Shown: positions 54,608-63,921, numbered from the stretch's first letter. The stretch is DNA of 64,000 bases from Alphaproteobacteria bacterium US3C007 (GCA_034423775.1 CP139918.1:1984001-2048000); one strand, 5' to 3'. A program made the numbers and translations. The notes: a model not told the origin generated them from the sequence alone.

Positions 54608-55237
54608 CTACCGACTTGCGCCGGCCAGGATACGAAACGGAACCAATGCTATCAGGGCAACTGACAATTTTACGATCCAATCCGCGACGGCCAAAGACAC
54701 CCAAAGCGGGGCGTCGCTCCCAACGGTTAGCAATGGCACAAGGTCCCAAGCCCATGAGATCTCATCGTTGGCCGCATCGGAAAAAACCGAAACGCTTGCC
54801 GAAAAGGCAATCGTAAAAAACAAAGCGGTGTCCACGATGGATCCCACAATCGTAGACGCAAGAGGCGCGCGCCACCATTGGCCATTGCGCAGCCGATTAA
54901 AGATGAACACATCGACCAATTGAGCCACGAGAAAGGCACTTCCAGAGCCAATTGCGACGCGCAAAGCCACCGCCGGATACTCATAGCCATCGCCTTGCAA
55001 CATAATTTGACTGCCGATTAAGGAGCAGAAGATACCTGTCACAAACCCTGAAAATACGACTTTACGCGCGTCTCCAGGCCCATAGAGCCGGTTTATCAGA
55101 TCGGTGACCAAGAAGGCGAGCGGATAGGTGAAAGCCCCCCAGGTAAGAAGCCCATCGAGCAGCAAAAACTGCACCAAAATATTTGAGGCAACGACAATAG
55201 CCGCCATCGCGGCGATTCCGGGAAGTAATCTGTTCAT
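54608..55237 (-). CDS. Queuosine precursor transporter (YhhQ/VUT family)
   Basis: A 209-residue inner-membrane protein with about six helices, matching the YhhQ/VUT family that imports preQ0/preQ1 for queuosine in tRNA. Typical pieces are GAFTYPLAFLVTDLINRLYG, followed by SGSAFLVAQLVDVFIFNRL and GSIVDTALFF. No clear preQ1 riboswitch was seen in the 100 bases upstream. It stands alone. Confidence 0.9.
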   Translation of the reverse strand: MNRLLPGIAAMAAIVVASNILVQFLLLDGLLTWGAFTYPLAFLVTDLINRLYGPGDARKVVFSGFVTGIFCSLIGSQIMLQGDGYEYPAVALRVAIGSGSAFLVAQLVDVFIFNRLRNGQWWRAPLASTIVGSIVDTALFFTIAFSASVSVFSDAANDEISWAWDLVPLLTVGSDAPLWVSLAVADWIVKLSVALIALVPFRILAGASR

Positions 55238-55478
55238 TTTTTAATCCGTTTTATCAAGGTGGCGGAGACTCGGCCCATGATTCTCATGCGCAGCGCTGAG
55301 GTAGGCTGTCTATCTCTACAGGTCAAGCCCCGCGAAGCGTGTTGCTATCAGTTTCAACTTGGATGTGTTTGGACGACTTTCGCCCGCAGTTAAAATTGAA
55401 GCATAGATTGGTATGCAAGGCAAGTTGGTCGATCAAACGGAATTGATGCTTTTGCCCCTTAGCAGTTTTGCGTTGGCC

Positions 55479-56174
55479 CTAAGCTTGATCTAGCAAGACC
55501 AGACGCGAATGGGAAAGAAATTCACGGCGTAATAAAACGCTGAGCGTGATCAAAGTGGCGACAATAAGCGCTATTGGCCCCACCAGCCAAGCAGCAGCAG
55601 CGAGCGAGAAATAGATCGCACGCAAACCACGATTATAGCTGCGGGCGCCGGTAATATTCACTTCGCTGGCTTTGCGCGCTGTTGGTAGCGTCAGCGGGTC
55701 ATTGGGGTCATTTGGAACCGCCGCCATCAATATGGCGCAATAGCCAAACAGACGGTGTGCCCAAACAAATTTTAAAAAAGCATTGGTGAGAAAAAATAAA
55801 AGCAGCAACAGTTTGATTTCCCAAACCACCTGAGAGCTGGCATTTAGATTAAGGTCGATAGCGACGCCGATCAATTGATCTGCATTGCCGATCAGTGCCA
55901 ATGCACCCCCCGTAGCGATCATTGTGGTCGAGGCAAAAAAAGCAGTGCCTTGACGCAATCCATTCAAAACTTGCGCGTCAAAAATGCGCACATCGCGGGC
56001 GGCCATATGCTGCATCCAATTTCGCCGGTGCTCTGCCATTAATTGTGATACCGAGGGGCGCGCGCGCGGCGCATATTCGATCAGCCCGCCAATGGCGATA
56101 AAAGAAAATAAGAGCAAAGAGACGGCTGCCAAATCAAGTTGCGAAAATAATGTGAGCCGATCTATCCAAGTCAT
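55479..56174 (-). CDS. DUF599 domain membrane protein
   Basis: A 231-residue inner-membrane protein of the DUF599 family, common in Alphaproteobacteria, with about four or five helices; the typical segments are RRNWMQHMAARDVRIFDAQV and LRQGTAFFASTTMIATGG. The frame opens to a TTG at 56240 and an ATG at 56228; the ATG at 56174 is preferred because relatives start at this MTWIDRLTLFS region. Function unknown. It lies alone. Confidence 0.8.
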   Translation of the reverse strand: MTWIDRLTLFSQLDLAAVSLLLFSFIAIGGLIEYAPRARPSVSQLMAEHRRNWMQHMAARDVRIFDAQVLNGLRQGTAFFASTTMIATGGALALIGNADQLIGVAIDLNLNASSQVVWEIKLLLLLFFLTNAFLKFVWAHRLFGYCAILMAAVPNDPNDPLTLPTARKASEVNITGARSYNRGLRAIYFSLAAAAWLVGPIALIVATLITLSVLLRREFLSHSRLVLLDQA

Positions 56175-56634
56175 ACCGCTACCTATGGGCTGGTTGGGTG
56201 CTTGCCAATAAAAAACATCATAGAGCATGGCATTTTTCAAATATAAGATGCCGTTCAGCCGCAGATTGCGCGCTGCCGCCTCGTTTTTATGGGCGATTTC
56301 CGGCCTTGGCTTTCGCCTTTACCTGATAAAATTCGAACACCGGTGAAAACCGCGGTCCTCAAGCATGGACTTTTAAGGGGGCGTTGTACATGCGCTCATC
56401 AGTGGGCGCATTTTTCCCAAACCTACATTGCGCAGAGGGCCGCGCTGCTAGCCAGCCATTTGAATATACGTTCCCATTCGGACGAGTGGACCCGTAACAA
56501 AACGCGTGGGATGTGTTGATTTGGTCATTTTGGATCAAAAGTTAAAAAATGCCGCGGTTGAAAACGGGTTTTCACGTTTCTTATTCCTTTTATCTTGGCT
56601 ATTATCTGGACGTCTCGTATCTCAAGGAAACATC
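56175..56634. other. Non-coding stretch between DUF599 and a small membrane gene
   Basis: The part to 56240 could belong to a longer DUF599 start. A 76-codon plus-strand frame (56289-56519) has no family and no ribosome-binding site. Nothing else is supported. Confidence 0.35.
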
Positions 56635-56832
56635 ATGGCGCTTGTTTTAAGGTTTCTTCCAATTCTTCTGGTCATTGCTGTCCTGCTTTTGTTTTTTAGA
56701 CGCTCAAGAGGGAAGAAAATGCCTTTTCCGGCAGCTCAGGGGGGCAATGGTAAGTTGTTTTTGACCCTAGGCGCCACGCTTGTGGCGTTCGTGCTGTTCG
56801 TCATGGGGGCAGAGCTGATAACGCGTCTGTAA
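56635..56832 (+). CDS. Small two-helix membrane protein
   Basis: A 65-residue protein: MALVLRFLPILLVIAVLLLF is a first helix, then a basic RRSRGKK loop with PFPAAQGG, then a second helix ending ELITRL. AAGGA lies six bases before the ATG, which favours this start over the frame's opening at 56506. No family recognised; typical of short Rhodobacterales membrane proteins of unknown role. Confidence 0.6.
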   Translation: MALVLRFLPILLVIAVLLLFFRRSRGKKMPFPAAQGGNGKLFLTLGATLVAFVLFVMGAELITRL

Positions 56833-57101
56833 AAGCGTCTATGAAAGCCTCTGTAAAAACGCTGTGAATTTTAGTGTCGGCCTTAGGCGATGCGTTTCAC
56901 TCGGTGCTTCACAGAGATGCGGCGGGTGCAATTCAATAAAAAAGGGCAGTGCAGTTACCCAATTTGAGAATTCTACAGAGCGGTGTGGCGTTCAAAACTG
57001 AGGGTACCTTTAAGCGCGATGGCGTGTAAAAAAAATAGAAAAGCCTTTTAAAAAATTTAACCAAATGCGGCCTTGATAAAATTTCAATTAATTTATATCT
57101 G

Positions 57102-57115
57102 TTTCGTATACGAAA
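57102..57115. promoter_or_regulatory. Perfect 14-base palindrome before a small gene
   Basis: TTTCGTATACGAAA is a perfect inverted repeat 36 bases before the ATG at 57151. It looks like an operator for a dimeric repressor; nothing identifies which one. The stretch 56833-57101 holds no supported gene. Confidence 0.4.
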
Positions 57116-57150
57116 TTTTTGATCTTTAAACGCGTCAACAGGATGGGCTC

Positions 57151-57372
57151 ATGGGATATAATACGAATTTTGAAATGGGATTAAAAGAGCTGGAAATCGT
57201 AGAGGACGCACTGCGTTTTCGGTTGAACCAATTGTCGAAAAGTTCGTCTTCGAACGAAAAGACATGCTTGACTGGAAAGAAAGAAATTTCGGAGATTCAA
57301 TCTGTGTTAGGCAGCCTGCACAACCAAAAGCTTTGGTATCGGCCAACAGATACGCCCTACGTGAGCGGATAG
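57151..57372 (+). CDS. Hypothetical 73-residue protein
   Basis: A short, mostly hydrophilic protein (MGYNTNFEMGLKELEIVEDA start) with a helical charged N-terminus and the segment KKEISEIQSVLGSLHNQKLW. AGGA precedes the ATG and a perfect palindrome lies upstream, which favours a real gene. No family recognised. It converges on the aldo/keto reductase gene. Confidence 0.5.
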   Translation: MGYNTNFEMGLKELEIVEDALRFRLNQLSKSSSSNEKTCLTGKKEISEIQSVLGSLHNQKLWYRPTDTPYVSG

Positions 57373-57409
57373 CTTCGGCCCAAAGTTTCGCGGCGAGACG
57401 TGGTGAATA

Positions 57410-58372
57410 TTAGCCTGGCTTGTAGACGCGATCGGCCTCCGGATCGCCAAGGTCAAAAGTAAGTTGTGCCAATTCTGCCAAAGCGGGTTCTGGCAATTCA
57501 AGCGCCGCCCATTCAAGCGTTTCCTCCACGCGCTCGGGTCTGGAAACGCCCACAATTGTAGATGTCACACGCCTCTCACTAAGAGAAAATTGCAACGCGG
57601 CTGCCCCTAAGGGGATGTTGTGGCGGGAACAGACATCTTCCAAAGCCCGTACGGGTTGCAACTGCTTTGCATTGGCGGGCTGATAGGTGATCTTTGGTAG
57701 GATATGGCTGCCCTTGGCAAGTACGCCCCCTGCATAGGGAGCGGCATTGAAAACAGCAATGTCTTGCGTTTGCGCATAGTCAAACATCGGGCCTGCTGAA
57801 CGGTTCAACAAAGTAAACCGATTATGGCTAATCAAACTGTCAAACGGATATGCTTTTAAGATCGGAAACATGATGTCCAGCGCGCCCATCGCAAGACCGA
57901 CGGCGGTGACCAAGCCCTGTTCCTTAAGTTTAAACAAGGCATCAATTGCGCCGCCATCGCGGGTTACTTCGTCTAAGTCATGCGCGTGTTCGGGATCATG
58001 AAGATGTAGAAGTGGAATGCAATTCAGGCCAAGGCGCGTCAGGCTTTCTTCGATTGAGCGCGCGACCCGATCGGCGTCAAAGCGCCCTGTTTGCATGTCA
58101 CGGTCAAGCTTTGTGGCTAGCACAAAGCCGTCAGGTAACCCCCCTCGCGCTTTGATCGCTTGCCCAATCCGGCTTTCGCTGCGCCCCAATCCATAATTAT
58201 TTGATGTATCCAGAAAATTGATTGGCCCCTCAAAGATTTTTTGCAAGGTGATCTGCGCGCGCGCCTCACTTACCTCATACCCATAGGTATCGGGCATATT
58301 GCCCAGCGCCGATGCACCAAAGGCCACGGGTGTGACGCTGAGCCCGCTGGTGCCTAACTTTTGTTTTTTCAT
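57410..58372 (-). CDS. Aldo/keto reductase, D-threo-aldose 1-dehydrogenase-like
   Basis: A 320-residue NAD(P)-dependent oxidoreductase with the (beta/alpha)8 fold. Catalytic residues D55 and Y60 lie in FLDTSNNYG, the lysine in LATKLDRD, and the histidine in LLHLHDPEH. Closest by feel are D-threo-aldose (L-fucose/L-galactose) 1-dehydrogenases and pyridoxal 4-dehydrogenase-like enzymes that make lactones. The ATG at 58372 is preferred over an in-frame TTG two codons earlier. Divergent from the D-threonine aldolase-like gene, a partner that hints at amino acid or sugar acid use. Confidence 0.87.
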   Translation of the reverse strand: MKKQKLGTSGLSVTPVAFGASALGNMPDTYGYEVSEARAQITLQKIFEGPINFLDTSNNYGLGRSESRIGQAIKARGGLPDGFVLATKLDRDMQTGRFDADRVARSIEESLTRLGLNCIPLLHLHDPEHAHDLDEVTRDGGAIDALFKLKEQGLVTAVGLAMGALDIMFPILKAYPFDSLISHNRFTLLNRSAGPMFDYAQTQDIAVFNAAPYAGGVLAKGSHILPKITYQPANAKQLQPVRALEDVCSRHNIPLGAAALQFSLSERRVTSTIVGVSRPERVEETLEWAALELPEPALAELAQLTFDLGDPEADRVYKPG

Positions 58373-58482
58373 CGCCAAAAGGCTACGCTATTTTAGGGCG
58401 CTTAGCGAGTTTAAAGTGGCGCTATTTGCCCGATCGACGTAAGCTTCAATTGCGAGTGTTAAATCTGAAGGGCAGACCTGTT

Positions 58483-59571
58483 ATGAGGCCAATTGATCAT
58501 ACGTTGAAACAAACCATTATGCGCGATTTTGGCACACCCTGCGCTGTTATTGATCTTGATAAGGTTGAGCAAAATATCCAAACAGCGCAGCGTTTATGCG
58601 CCGCCCAAGGCCTTGCCAATCGGCCCCATATAAAAACGCATAAATCGCCAATTTTGGCCAAAATGCAAATTGCTGCGGGGGCGCAGGGGATCACTTGTCA
58701 GAAACTTGGCGAGGCTGAAATTATGGCGGATGCCGGGATAAGCGATATCGTGATTGCAACCAATCTGCTGGGCGCTGCGCGCTCGGGTCGGTTGGCTGCG
58801 TTGCAAAAGCGCGTCGCTTTGAAAGTCTGTGCTGATAATCGCGTGAGCTTAACCGCCTATGCGCAGGCTGCGCAAGATGCAGGGCGCCCTTTAGAGGTTC
58901 TGATTGAATGCGATACGGGGCAAAACCGTGCCGGCGTTGAGACCCCACAGCAAGCTTTAGATTTGGCACAGGTGATTAAAGATGATCCGCATTTGAGGTT
59001 TGCTGGCTTGTTGTTTTACCCGCCGTTAAACGGCTGGCCACACACCCAGAGTTTTTTTGATGCGGTGCAGGCGGGATTAAACCATCTTGGTCTCATAGCA
59101 GGTATCGTTTCGACCGGTGGAACGCCAAATTTCAAGAATATCGGGCAGCTGCGCGGCGCAACCGAGCATCGCGCCGGAACCTGTATTTTCAATGATCGGA
59201 TGATGATCGCCGCGGGGTTCGCCACGCAAGAAGCGTGCGCTTATCACGTTTTCACCAGCGTTGTGAGCCGAGCTGGCGCCGAGCGCGGTATTTTGGATGC
59301 GGGTTCAAAAACCTTCACCTCGGATATAGGAGGCTTAGATGGCTATGGGCATATTATTGAATATCCAAACGCTCGCATTGATAAATTTGCAGAAGAACAC
59401 GGATTTTTAGATTTATCCCAAACTGCGCGCAAACCTGAGATAGGAGAGATCGTCCGCGTCATCCCCAACCATGTTTGTGTGTCTGTAAATATGTTTGATC
59501 AATTAGTCGCCATTCGGGGCGACCAAGTGGTTGCCTGTATCCCAGTGGCAGCGCGGGGAAAGCTTGTGTAA
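58483..59571 (+). CDS. D-threonine aldolase/D-serine dehydratase-like PLP enzyme
   Basis: A 362-residue fold-type III PLP enzyme (DSD1/alanine racemase N-terminal domain family). The PLP lysine lies in RPHIKTHKSP near residues 48-56, and the C-terminal metal site is seen as PNHVCVSVNMFD (H-x-C). Members cleave D-threonine-type beta-hydroxy amino acids or deaminate D-serine. The frame opens at 58426, but family homology begins near MRPIDHTLKQ, so the ATG at 58483 is used. An inverted fragment of a paralogue follows directly after the stop. Confidence 0.88.
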   Translation: MRPIDHTLKQTIMRDFGTPCAVIDLDKVEQNIQTAQRLCAAQGLANRPHIKTHKSPILAKMQIAAGAQGITCQKLGEAEIMADAGISDIVIATNLLGAARSGRLAALQKRVALKVCADNRVSLTAYAQAAQDAGRPLEVLIECDTGQNRAGVETPQQALDLAQVIKDDPHLRFAGLLFYPPLNGWPHTQSFFDAVQAGLNHLGLIAGIVSTGGTPNFKNIGQLRGATEHRAGTCIFNDRMMIAAGFATQEACAYHVFTSVVSRAGAERGILDAGSKTFTSDIGGLDGYGHIIEYPNARIDKFAEEHGFLDLSQTARKPEIGEIVRVIPNHVCVSVNMFDQLVAIRGDQVVACIPVAARGKLV

Positions 59572-59585
59572 AGTTTTAAAATTAA

Positions 59586-59708
59586 ACTTGGGCAAAAAGG
59601 CTTCAGAGCAGATCTGCCACAGAGCCCGCTTGTGCTGCTGGCCCGGCTTATCATGATGGTTAAGACGTAAGAGGCGCACGCTTCTTGGGCGGCACATCCG
59701 GCATCGAT
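59586..59708 (-). pseudogene. Inverted fragment of a D-threonine aldolase-like paralogue
   Basis: On the minus strand one frame reads DAGCAAQEACASYVLTIMIS followed by RASSTSG and SALKPF, which aligns with AAGFATQEACAYHVFTSVVS, RAGAERG and GSKTF of the intact gene next door. It has no start and no continuation in either direction. It is a piece of a related gene, left in inverted orientation by rearrangement. Confidence 0.7.
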
Positions 59709-59741
59709 CCTCCACTTGGCAAGGCCCATCCGGGGCTTTGA

Positions 59742-60773
59742 TTATGCAAGCTCGGATGAGGCGGCCCATAGGTTCAGGTCTCGATCAGTGGCATAGGCAT
59801 TGATGCGCCGAAGTTCATCTTCGCTAAACTCTAAGTTCTGGATCGCACCGGCACAATCCACCACTTGCTCGGGCTTTGACGCCCCAATCAGCGCTGAGGT
59901 TACGCGCCCTTCGCGCAGCACCCACGCCAGTGCCATTTGGGCCAGGGTTTGACCGCGTGCCTCTGCAATAGCATTTAAACCGCGCAAGGCCTCGACCAGC
60001 GCATCGGCGATCCGGCCGCGATCAAGGCTTTTCTCTTGCATGGCGCGGCTATCGCTGGGAATTCCGTTAAGATACTTGTTTGTGAGAAGCCCCTGGGCCA
60101 AAGGCGTGAAGGCGATTGACCCCATGCCAAGGCTGTCCAAGCTGTCAAGCAGACCATCGGTTTCGACCCAACGATTGAACATATTATAACTTGGCTGATG
60201 GATCAGACAGGGGGTACCCAGCGCCTTCAAAATTGCCACGGCTTCTTGCGTGCGCTTGCTGTTATAGCTTGAAATGCCTACATAAAGTGCCCGCCCAGAG
60301 CGGACGATATGATCCAAAGCGCCCATCGTTTCTTCTAAAGGTGTATTTGGATCGAATCGGTGTGAATAGAAAATATCTACATAGTCCAAACCCATCCGCC
60401 GAAGCGATTGATCACAAGAGGCAATCAGGTATTTGCGGCTGCCCCATTCTCCGTAGGGGCCATCCCACATATTATACCCGGCCTTTGAGCTTATCAATAA
60501 TTCGTCTCGATAGCCGGCGAAATCTTGGCGCAAAATATCACCAAAGGCTGCTTCCGCACTGCCGGGCGGTGGTCCATAATTATTGGCCAGATCAAAATGT
60601 GTGATGCCATGATCAAACGCTGTTTGGCAGATTTTTCGTTTGGTTTGATGTGGAAAATCATGGCCGAAATTATGCCAAAGGCCCAAAGATACTGCCGGCA
60701 GTTTTAAACCGGATTGACCGCATCGGCGGTAAACCATTGCGTCATAGCGTGAAGATGCGGGCGTATAGGTCAT
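59742..60773 (-). CDS. Aldo/keto reductase, L-glyceraldehyde 3-phosphate reductase type (YghZ/AKR14)
   Basis: A 343-residue aldo/keto reductase matching the AKR14/YghZ group, which detoxifies methylglyoxal and L-glyceraldehyde 3-phosphate. Seen are HFDLANNYGPPPGSAE (catalytic Asp and Tyr), LLISSKAGYNMWDGPYGEWG (lysine), the YSHRFDP histidine and the C-terminal SALIGASKPEQV. The start ATG is used as found. Its position beside sugar acid enzymes suggests a role in aldehyde handling. Confidence 0.92.
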   Translation of the reverse strand: MTYTPASSRYDAMVYRRCGQSGLKLPAVSLGLWHNFGHDFPHQTKRKICQTAFDHGITHFDLANNYGPPPGSAEAAFGDILRQDFAGYRDELLISSKAGYNMWDGPYGEWGSRKYLIASCDQSLRRMGLDYVDIFYSHRFDPNTPLEETMGALDHIVRSGRALYVGISSYNSKRTQEAVAILKALGTPCLIHQPSYNMFNRWVETDGLLDSLDSLGMGSIAFTPLAQGLLTNKYLNGIPSDSRAMQEKSLDRGRIADALVEALRGLNAIAEARGQTLAQMALAWVLREGRVTSALIGASKPEQVVDCAGAIQNLEFSEDELRRINAYATDRDLNLWAASSELA

Positions 60774-60802
60774 TTTATATCCAAATTTGTAGGGCAGATG
60801 CC

Positions 60803-61105
60803 ATGCGTTTTAATAGGCGCTTTAAACAGGGGCGCTCAATCTGTTTATCTGACGCATCATCTCTCTGGCAAATGGTTTCAGATCTTAAGTCGTTAAATTT
60901 TAAACCTAAGTTACTGGGCAAACTCAATAGGTGTCTGAGGCCATTTGCTCGCTTTGAACAAATCACGCATGGGGCCAACGCGCCGCCCAATTGGACTGCG
61001 TTGCGCCCTGCAATCAATCGTTATGCGCTGGGCCGGATCTTTTTTATCAAAGATCCCCCCCGCTTAAAAGTTTCTTTGTGGGGACTTATTAAGCAGTTGC
61101 GCTGA
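60803..61105 (+). CDS. Hypothetical basic 100-residue protein
   Basis: The frame from ATG 60803 encodes a basic protein with MRFNRRFKQGRSICLSDASS at the start and RLKVSLWGLIKQLR at the end. AGGG lies eight bases before the ATG and a strong terminator follows 175 bases after the stop. No family recognised. It may be a real small gene or a fragment of a larger one. Confidence 0.4.
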   Translation: MRFNRRFKQGRSICLSDASSLWQMVSDLKSLNFKPKLLGKLNRCLRPFARFEQITHGANAPPNWTALRPAINRYALGRIFFIKDPPRLKVSLWGLIKQLR

Positions 61106-61279
61106 AACTCTAGGCGTGAAGGGCTAGAGCGTATTCACAACGAGCCTTGAGCCGCTGAAAACCAAGCTTCGGCTGTGCAGGCGCGGTCTCTGATGACACC
61201 CGTAATGCGCAAACCTTAATTCCTCCCGAATTTTGTGCATCATTGAACGCGATCCTCCCAGACGTTTCAATGTTACTTT

Positions 61280-61309
61280 GGCCCCCTTTTTTTGGGGGGG
61301 CCTTTTTTT
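61280..61309 (+). terminator. Rho-independent terminator
   Basis: GGCCCCC (61280-61286) pairs with GGGGGCC (61296-61302) around a loop of T and G, followed by seven T. The stretch 61106-61549 holds no other supported gene. Confidence 0.8.
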
Positions 61310-61549
61310 GTTTCTACTCGCGAAAACCAAGCTAAAACCTAGAACCTCAGCTGCGTAAGTGGGGATGGTCAATCCAGAGGCTTTGCAGCCCACTTTGAGA
61401 GAGAGGTGCGCGATTAAGATCCAAATTGTACAATCACGTGGTTTATGCAATCGTGCCGGACACTCAGCCGGAACGCGCTGGTGCGCGCAAGGCTTTTGAA
61501 AAAGCCGTGCGTTTTACCTGTGCTCCAGCTTTTAAAACGGGAGAGATCA

Positions 61550-62731
61550 ATGATTGAATCGTGGCGTTGGTTCGGGCCGCTTGATAAGATTTCTTTGGAT
61601 CATATTGCCCAATCTGGCGCGGGGGTATTGGTTTCTGCATTGCATGAAATTCCATATGGAGACGTATGGGATGAGGAGGCGATCAAAACGCGGCAAGCGC
61701 TTATTGCGCAGGCCGCTCGGCCCTTATCTTGGCAAGTGGTGGAAAGTCTGCCGCTGCATGAGAATATCAAAAAAGGCGAAGGCGATTTGCCGCGTATTTT
61801 TGCAAATTATCGACAATCAATGGCCAATCTTGCGGCCTGCGGCATTAAAACGATTTGTTACAATTTTATGCCTGTTCTGGATTGGACCAGAACAACGCTG
61901 GATTGGCAGATGCCATCGGGCGGCCAAGCGCTGCGCTATTCTGCGGTTGAGATGGCAGCTTTTGATATGTTCATCTTGCAACGCCCCGGCGCGGAAGACG
62001 ATCACGCCGAACAGGTGATTTCGCAAGCTCAGCTATGGTTCGAAAAGGCGGATATGGAAGATAAAGACCGTTTGTTGTCTTCGATTATGACGGGCTTGCC
62101 GGGGGCTTATGATAGGTATGATGTGGCTGGCTTGCGCGCTGCTTTACAGGCATATGAGGGGCTGACACACAAAGATTTAAGGGCGAATTTGAAGCGGTTT
62201 CTGCAGGAAATCATTCCCACGGCGCAAGAGCTTGGCGTAAATATGTGCATTCATCCAGATGATCCTCCTTGGGATATTCTGGGCTTGCCGCGTATTGTCT
62301 CAACGCAATCTGATATCGCTTGGATTTTAGAGGCAGTAGAGGCGGATGAGAATGGGGTCACGTTTTGCACGGGTGGTTTCGGGGCGCATCCTAAGAATGA
62401 TTTGATCGCAATGGCGCGCGCTTTTGCGCAACGTGTGCATTTCGCGCATTTGCGCAATGTCACAAAATCACCCGATGGATCTTTCCATGAATCAGATCAT
62501 CTGGGCGGGGATGTCGATCTGGTAAAGGTGATGGAAATTCTACAGGCTGAAACGCATCGTCGGCATGCGGAACAACAGGGTCGCCCGATTTATTTTCGGC
62601 CAGATCACGGCCATGCTTTGGCGGGCGATAAGGGGGCTGGCACGCATCCGGGATATCCTTATATCGGGCGCTTGAAGGGTTTGGCTGAACTGCGCGGTGT
62701 ATTGGCGGCGCTGAACGCGGCCTCTGTTTGA
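61550..62731 (+). CDS. uxuA: Mannonate dehydratase
   Basis: A 393-residue cytoplasmic enzyme that dehydrates D-mannonate to 2-keto-3-deoxygluconate in hexuronate breakdown. Typical pieces are NFMPVLDWTRTTLDW, GVNMCIHPDDPPWDI (metal histidine), FCTGGFGAHPKNDL and RPDHGHALAGDK. The frame opens further upstream (61445), but GGGAG lies before the ATG at 61550 and homology begins at MIESWRWFG. uxuB (fructuronate reductase) is not in the window; a dehydrogenase of the malate/L-lactate family follows. Confidence 0.96.
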   Translation: MIESWRWFGPLDKISLDHIAQSGAGVLVSALHEIPYGDVWDEEAIKTRQALIAQAARPLSWQVVESLPLHENIKKGEGDLPRIFANYRQSMANLAACGIKTICYNFMPVLDWTRTTLDWQMPSGGQALRYSAVEMAAFDMFILQRPGAEDDHAEQVISQAQLWFEKADMEDKDRLLSSIMTGLPGAYDRYDVAGLRAALQAYEGLTHKDLRANLKRFLQEIIPTAQELGVNMCIHPDDPPWDILGLPRIVSTQSDIAWILEAVEADENGVTFCTGGFGAHPKNDLIAMARAFAQRVHFAHLRNVTKSPDGSFHESDHLGGDVDLVKVMEILQAETHRRHAEQQGRPIYFRPDHGHALAGDKGAGTHPGYPYIGRLKGLAELRGVLAALNAASV

Positions 62732-62790
62732 AACAAAATCGGTCATTTCCAGCTTCTAACCGCGAATGAAACAGGTTAGAGGGCAGGCAA

Positions 62791-63825
62791 ATGGGAGATG
62801 GCATGACTGATATCGAGAATATAACCACATTAAGTGTTGCGGATGCGGTTCGCTTCGTAAGCCGGGCTTTTGTACAAGCTGGGGTTTCTGAGGCCAATGC
62901 AGCTACGGTTGCTGCAGCTTTGGTTGCCGCAGAAATTGATGGACAAAAAGGCCATGGGTTATCGCGGGTGAAAAGCTATGCGTTGCAGGCGCGGTCGGGC
63001 AAAGTGAATGGAACCGCGGTTCCGCAGCTTGAAATCTGCAGCGCTGGGCTGATACGAGTTGATGCGCAAAACGGGTTTGCTTTTCCCGCGATCGCTTTGG
63101 CAATTTCGGAATTGCTGACGCGCCTGCCAGAAACAGGCATAGCGGCTGCGGGGATCATAAGATCACATCATGCCGGTCAAATGGGCGCGCATGTCGAGGC
63201 CTTGGCAGAGCAAGGCATGATTGCCCTCATGTTTGCCAATACGCCCAAAGCGATGGCGCCCTGGGGGGGAAGCCAACCGGTGTTTGGCACCAACCCGATT
63301 GCGTTTGCCAGCCCTCGAGCCGATGCGGCGCCTTTGGTAATTGATCTTTCGCTATCCAAAGTCGCCAGAGGTAAAGTGATGGCGGCTGATAAAGCCGGCG
63401 ACTCGATCCCCGAAGGATGGGCTTTGGATCGAAATGGCCAAGCGACGACTGATCCCAAAGCGGCTTTGGCCGGTTCAATGGTGCCCCTTGGCGATGCCAA
63501 AGGTGCCGCCTTAAGTCTCATGGTTGAAATTCTATCTGCCAGTTTGATCGGTGCCAATCATAGCTTTGAGGCCACATCCTTTTTTGACGCAGAAGGCGCG
63601 CCCCCTGGCGTGGGGCAAATGATCATAGCGATTGACCCAAAAAAATTCGGTGGCCAGGCATTCGAAACCCGCCTCAGCGCTTTATGTTCGGCCATCTTGG
63701 AGCAAAGCGGTACGCGCCTGCCCGGCGCAAGCCGTGGTCAAAAGCGTCAAGACGCCCGCCAAAACGGGGTCAATATTCCGTCACATTTGCGCAAAGAAGT
63801 TGAAGATCTGATTGCGGATGCTTAG
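62791..63825 (+). CDS. Ldh family oxidoreductase (malate/L-lactate dehydrogenase type)
   Basis: A 344-residue NAD(P)-dependent oxidoreductase of the YlbC/YiaK/malate dehydrogenase type, which is distinct from classical lactate dehydrogenases. Seen are EIDGQKGHGLSRVKSYA (HG-SR catalytic region), SHHAGQMGAHVEALAE, WGGSQPVFGTNPIAFASP and GDAKGAALSLMVEIL. Members reduce or oxidise 2-keto acids such as 2,3-diketogulonate or delta-1-piperideine carboxylate. An ATG four codons downstream (62803) also has a good ribosome site. It lies 59 bases after uxuA in the same direction, suggesting a shared sugar acid pathway. Confidence 0.88.
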   Translation: MGDGMTDIENITTLSVADAVRFVSRAFVQAGVSEANAATVAAALVAAEIDGQKGHGLSRVKSYALQARSGKVNGTAVPQLEICSAGLIRVDAQNGFAFPAIALAISELLTRLPETGIAAAGIIRSHHAGQMGAHVEALAEQGMIALMFANTPKAMAPWGGSQPVFGTNPIAFASPRADAAPLVIDLSLSKVARGKVMAADKAGDSIPEGWALDRNGQATTDPKAALAGSMVPLGDAKGAALSLMVEILSASLIGANHSFEATSFFDAEGAPPGVGQMIIAIDPKKFGGQAFETRLSALCSAILEQSGTRLPGASRGQKRQDARQNGVNIPSHLRKEVEDLIADA

Positions 63826-63921
63826 CGCGCCGCAGGGCGAAACTTGTCATTCCGCGCTATTCTTAATGGCATGACGCTGTCTTGAATATTTTTCCGGGCG
63901 TTTTGCTTTTCTCATTTTGGT

